This document shows, piece after piece, positions 60,143-64,000 of a DNA stretch of 64,000 nucleotides. How positions within the stretch are numbered: position 1 is the stretch's first letter; every line of letters begins with the position of its first letter. The translations under genes and the position numbers were made by a program. Source of the DNA: Oreocharis arfaki (Eukaryota; Chordata; Aves; Passeriformes; Paramythiidae); assembly GCA_013398015.1 (NCBI GenBank), contig VZRR01014189.1, positions 220,794 through 284,793 of the forward strand, in the 5' to 3' direction. The notes beneath the pieces are model-generated. The model was not told the DNA's origin, did no database searches, and saw only the letters and a program-made list of their open reading frames with translations.

Positions 60143-63100
60143 CATTTTTATTTATTTTCCCCAACTTTTTTCTAACAGACAGCAAGTATTGTCTCAGCAG
60201 GCAACAAGTTATCTTGAAGGGACTCTGCAGACTAATAAAATGCTTTGAAGAGTATTAAGGAGGTCAATCTGTCCAATTTGTTTTAATTGAACTAGACACA
60301 GATGGTATATGGTTTAGTTTAATTAGGCTGTAGATAAAGAATATTTCAACGTAAGGCTTGCCAGTAAAGGACAAATCACTAAATAGAAGCATCTACTTGG
60401 AAATATATAAGGCCAAAAGCTTTGCTGCATAACTGAGAAATTGGGGCAATTTCTATCACAGGATCAAAAGATTGGTCTCATTAGAAAGAATAAGGAAAAA
60501 CTTCGCAAGGCCCTACATAAATGATGAGCAAATTGAGAAAATTGAAAAACACATTCTGAGAAACATTTATTTACTGCGAAAGTAATGCCGGTTCTTTCAT
60601 TACAGGGACATAATACAATAAGGCACAGTAATCTATCACAAACTATAGTTACAATTAAATAGATTATTCTACCCATCCATTAAGGAGATCTAATTATGGA
60701 ATATCATTAGCAAGGACATAATTCTTTTTTTCCTTTGTTTTTTTTTGATTACAACCTATTTGTTTTCTCCCTTTATTGACAGACTTCACTTTTAAGTTAT
60801 CATCTTTAAAGTCAGAATAACATTAACAGTCTTTTAAAAACTGGCTGTACTCAGATGATTTTGCACAAGGCTGGGAAGACTGGAGAAATCCAGTTAAAGC
60901 TGTTTTTTCTACTCTGCTTCTTGAAATCATTATTCTAGGAAGCTTTTAGAACCAACAGTTTCCTGCCACTGGCCTTATTTACAACTCCACCTCTTTTTAA
61001 TCGCAATGAATAAAACATACACAAAAGCTGCAAAGCTTATAAAAAAAAGATGGGGTGACTGTGTAACTCTGTATTTTAGGCAAAACAGATGGTAATTATG
61101 GGCACATTTATTCAAAAAAACTGCAGCAAATGCCCATCTCCTGGTGGTGACTGTCTGCAGGTCCCCAGCAGAGATCCCAGTTCTTCACCTGCAGAAGAAA
61201 TTTCTCCTTGCTGTGGTTATTTGAGTCTCCTAAATCCCAAGGACTGCAGGAGGACACCCTAAACCCACAGCAGCATCTCAAATTCCATTTCCTACTAAAT
61301 GAACTATAAATTTTTTATCTGGTTTTATAGGCATCACTCACTATCATTTCTACAGCAGTTCGTGCCATCACCACCAAAGCCAGAGCTGTTCCTGCCCGGG
61401 AGTTCGTAGGAAATGCACTGAACACTTTTGTATAATCAACGTTTTCCTGCAGGCTCTGAGTGGAATGGATGCAGCACAGTTCATTTGGCATCTTTTTAGC
61501 TTTTACTGCAGTTGTAAATCTCACACGCTCTTTATTTTTGTGTTAAAGAAACAGTTTAAATACCAAGTTTGTAAATCAAGCACAGTTCATTAAGCACCAA
61601 AGACTCCCACTGACTCAGATGCAAATTTTGTACTAATGTTAGAAAAGCCTGGAAACCCACTGCTTCCCAGACCTTTTCCTGAATTTCTCTCCACTCCCTA
61701 GATTTCCAAAGCTGCGCCTTGTGTTCAGTCCATTCTGCAAAACCCAGCTGCTGGCCCCTGCAACCCAGAGCAGTTCACATTTTTACTGAGCTTTCCCTTG
61801 ATAAACAAGTGATTTCCTAAAACTGGAATGCTGAGCCACATAACTTTCGGTATTGCAGGTTTTTTCCACCCAGGTATTCGTGGAACTGCAATGTTTTTAA
61901 AATAAATATACACCATAAATACTTCTAGTTGTATGGTGATGTTTATGCACAAGCAGACACTCAACTGCATAACAGAAGGCCAGTGCAAATAGCAAATATC
62001 TTGTATTTTAAACAGCCTAGAACACCCTCACAAACTCCCACATCAGGTGTTGATGATTTATTAACCTAATTTTCAGAAGCACCAAGTGCCTTCTTGCAGC
62101 TCCTGTTGGCTCTGCTGGGGAACACAAACACTAATGAGCATGGAAAATGAACAATATCTGCATGCACGTCTGTGTGTGCATGCATGAGGAATTCCACATC
62201 CCCTTTAGAGCAGGGCACATTTTGCCAAAAGGCCTTAATTAAAGAAAATAAATCTCATATTACAGATACCTTCGTGCGTGATGGTCTCAGAAGGCAAAAA
62301 AAATCTGCTACTTATAAAGAAGGAACTTGATGTTTAATGTGATCCTTTTGAACCCCAGCTTCAGGAAATCTTTAATTTTTGGAAGTCTATATTGATTAAG
62401 ATGCATTGGTCTTTTATTGCAGTGAGTAATAGCCCAAATTCTTGGAGTGTATCCCGAGAGTATTGGCAAAACAAGCAGTGATGAACCTGAGAGAGTGGAT
62501 GCTGCAGCAGGAGCAGAGCGACAGGAAAATGAAATGCCGTGCAAGGACAGCTGAAGAGGGAAAAAATAAAACACCACTTTTTTCCTCATTTATTTTAGAA
62601 CTACTTGAAAATAAACTTTTATTAGAGGAGCCATTTCTGGACCGTTATGTCACCACAGTGACTTGATTTAGACACAGAACTCCTGGTGAGGAGCCTGGAG
62701 GAGTTGGGGTCTGTTCTGGTGCAGGAGCTGTCTCCTCGTTTGACCCCGGGGCTTTGCTGCTGCCAAACACAAAGCACTGGGAACCTCTTTGATTTGATTT
62801 GAGCTTGTAAGATCAGTAAACAGCTGTACCTTCTCACACAAGAGCAAAGGATTAGTCTGGAATGGGAGAATAGAACATTTTCTACCCCTCTCTTCTATAA
62901 TGCGCTTCCAGCAAATTAAAAAATAATAAAAAAAAAGAAGTGTTTTTTCTTCTATTTCTCTTAATTTTACCTCTGTGTGGGCAGGTTTCTAAATAAAACA
63001 TGTTAAATATAAACCCGTTTGGGTTTGACCAAAGTCTTTCATATTATTTATGGAGAGTCCCCTTTTGCAGGAATATTGAACAAAGTCTGTTGATTGCAGA

Positions 63101-64000
63101 GTTTTTATTTCCCTGAATGGTCCAATCATGCTCTTGGCACACGAGGAGACAAGTAGCAGATGTTAAACAAAACTCTGAGGGATTGATACATTTCTCCTAA
63201 AAGTTACAGGACTGCTTTCATTTCTACTGGGTGTGGGGGTTTTTTTTACTATCCTTTTATCTTTTCTGGTTCTGCTTCTGCCAAAGCCGAAATACCAAAG
63301 TATTCTGACTCCTTTTCTATTTGGTATTAAAGCAGAGGATCGACTTCACTAAATCTCAATATTGACAACTAAATTTTGGTAGAACAAGATCAATATGAAA
63401 AAAAATACCCTAAAAATTTAAGAACTACAAAAATTGAAATCTCTGGCTATTAAAGTTCTTATTTTTCTTTCTTAAGGGAAGTAAAAAGTTTTTCATATAG
63501 TTTAAAAAAAGGGAATGCCATTAATATACATTGAGGAATGGGACTCCAGGCTTCAGATTTAACAATATAACATCTCTACTCATCACTAGGCCAATCTGTA
63601 GGTACTAATACAGACCTTGCGAAATAAAAGTGGATTTTGACCAAGGAAGGATTTCACAAAGCTATCTATAAGAAGTGATACCCAGGTCTTCTTCTGTTGC
63701 CTGCTAAGATTGTAGGACTCTTAACTATCTTTATTTAAATGCAAATAATTTTCACAGGAAGGCAACAATAATTTGAGATAATCCCAGATTTCAAATGATT
63801 CCAGGGGAAAAAAAAAAAATCTAGAAAACTATTCTAGAAAAGACCTGTGATAAAGAAACTGAGAACCTTCTCCATAAACATTCCATGTATTTATGTATGG
63901 CCTATATAACACAGGTTTTCTATATATTCTTATGCCTGTCTGTTCCCAACTCCCTCAAACCTCATCGCTGCAGTCAAGTTGCTTTTTATCCTATTTTTGG

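Larger units (their letters stand above)
1..64000 (-). other. PRKCA: PRKCA gene, internal part (exons 4-14 with introns)
   Basis: One minus-strand gene spans the whole window. PKC alpha is a cytosolic Ser/Thr kinase that moves to the plasma membrane when its C2 domain binds Ca2+ and phosphatidylserine and its C1 domains bind diacylglycerol. Eleven exons read in order through C1B, C2, V3 hinge and most of the kinase domain, with matching phases and GT-AG borders. The alpha isoform is chosen over beta and gamma from recalled isoform sequence, such as KAKLGPAGNK in the hinge and the C2 stretch with KNESKQKTKT. With human numbering (recalled), H102, D187, D246, K368, D463, D481 and T497 all fall where expected once a two-residue hinge insertion is allowed. 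The first three and last three coding exons and both UTRs are outside the window, so promoter, start, stop and polyA site cannot be seen. Confidence 0.97.
39974..64000 (-). other. PRKCA: PRKCA intron 3, 3' part
   Basis: At least 24 kb of intron that runs off the right edge. No match to the expected exon 3 (the C1A-end CCFVVHKRC-type sequence) was found on the minus strand. Contents are a 271-base gap, a TguSINE1-like SINE at 57624-57764, a short CR1 3' fragment at 57048-57076, an (ATT)n run, a TA-rich run, a 26-bp palindrome-like inverted repeat at 60117-60142, and a small CpG cluster at 50713-50755. Remaining sequence is AT-rich without recognisable genes. Confidence 0.85.

Noticed and set aside
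1..64000. Search for prokaryote-type systems, CRISPR arrays, viral or LTR elements
   Set aside because: Nothing of the kind recognised; the window is vertebrate exon-intron DNA throughout.

Overview
The window is a stretch of a bird nuclear genome, most likely a passerine. It lies inside one large gene, PRKCA (protein kinase C alpha, a conventional PKC), transcribed from the minus strand. The evidence for a bird is several CR1 LINE 3' ends. The evidence for a passerine is one composite element at about 57.6-57.8 kb, with a tRNA-Ile-derived head and a CR1-like tail, which matches the passerine SINE family TguSINE1. No second gene is supported on either strand. The many other open frames are short, lack family motifs, and lie in AT-rich intron sequence.

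Eleven consecutive coding exons can be placed to the base. They correspond to human PRKCA exons 4-14. From right to left (5' to 3' in the mRNA) they are 39862-39973 (C1B, first part), 39013-39141 (C1B end and C2 start), 29270-29426 and 29043-29177 (C2), 28171-28267 (C2 end), 11443-11586 (V3 hinge and glycine-rich loop), 10528-10701 (catalytic lysine), 9402-9493, 7759-7821, 6979-7117 (catalytic Asp, DFG, activation loop) and 518-598 (start of the C lobe). All introns are GT-AG and all phases join. The exons total 1323 nt, or 441 codons, against 439 expected for human residues 97-535. The two extra codons lie in the V3 hinge exon. Exons 1-3 lie to the right of the window and exons 15-17 to its left.

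The rest is intron. Intron 13 (599-6978) is 6.4 kb, intron 8 (11587-28170) 16.6 kb, intron 5 (29427-39012) 9.6 kb, and intron 3 runs from 39974 past the right edge. Introns 4, 7, 9, 10, 11 and 12 are 0.6-1.6 kb, and intron 6 is only 92 bp. The introns hold CR1 fragments, one SINE, microsatellites, two AT-rich perfect palindromes, short tandem duplications and two assembly gaps (11909-11924 and 44551-44821).

I found no undescribed system. The most testable observation is at exon 9. It has a (TG)n tract directly against its acceptor and a weak donor, its length is a multiple of three, and it carries the ATP-binding loop. In-frame skipping would therefore give a kinase-dead PKC alpha. The same exon carries the two-codon hinge expansion.
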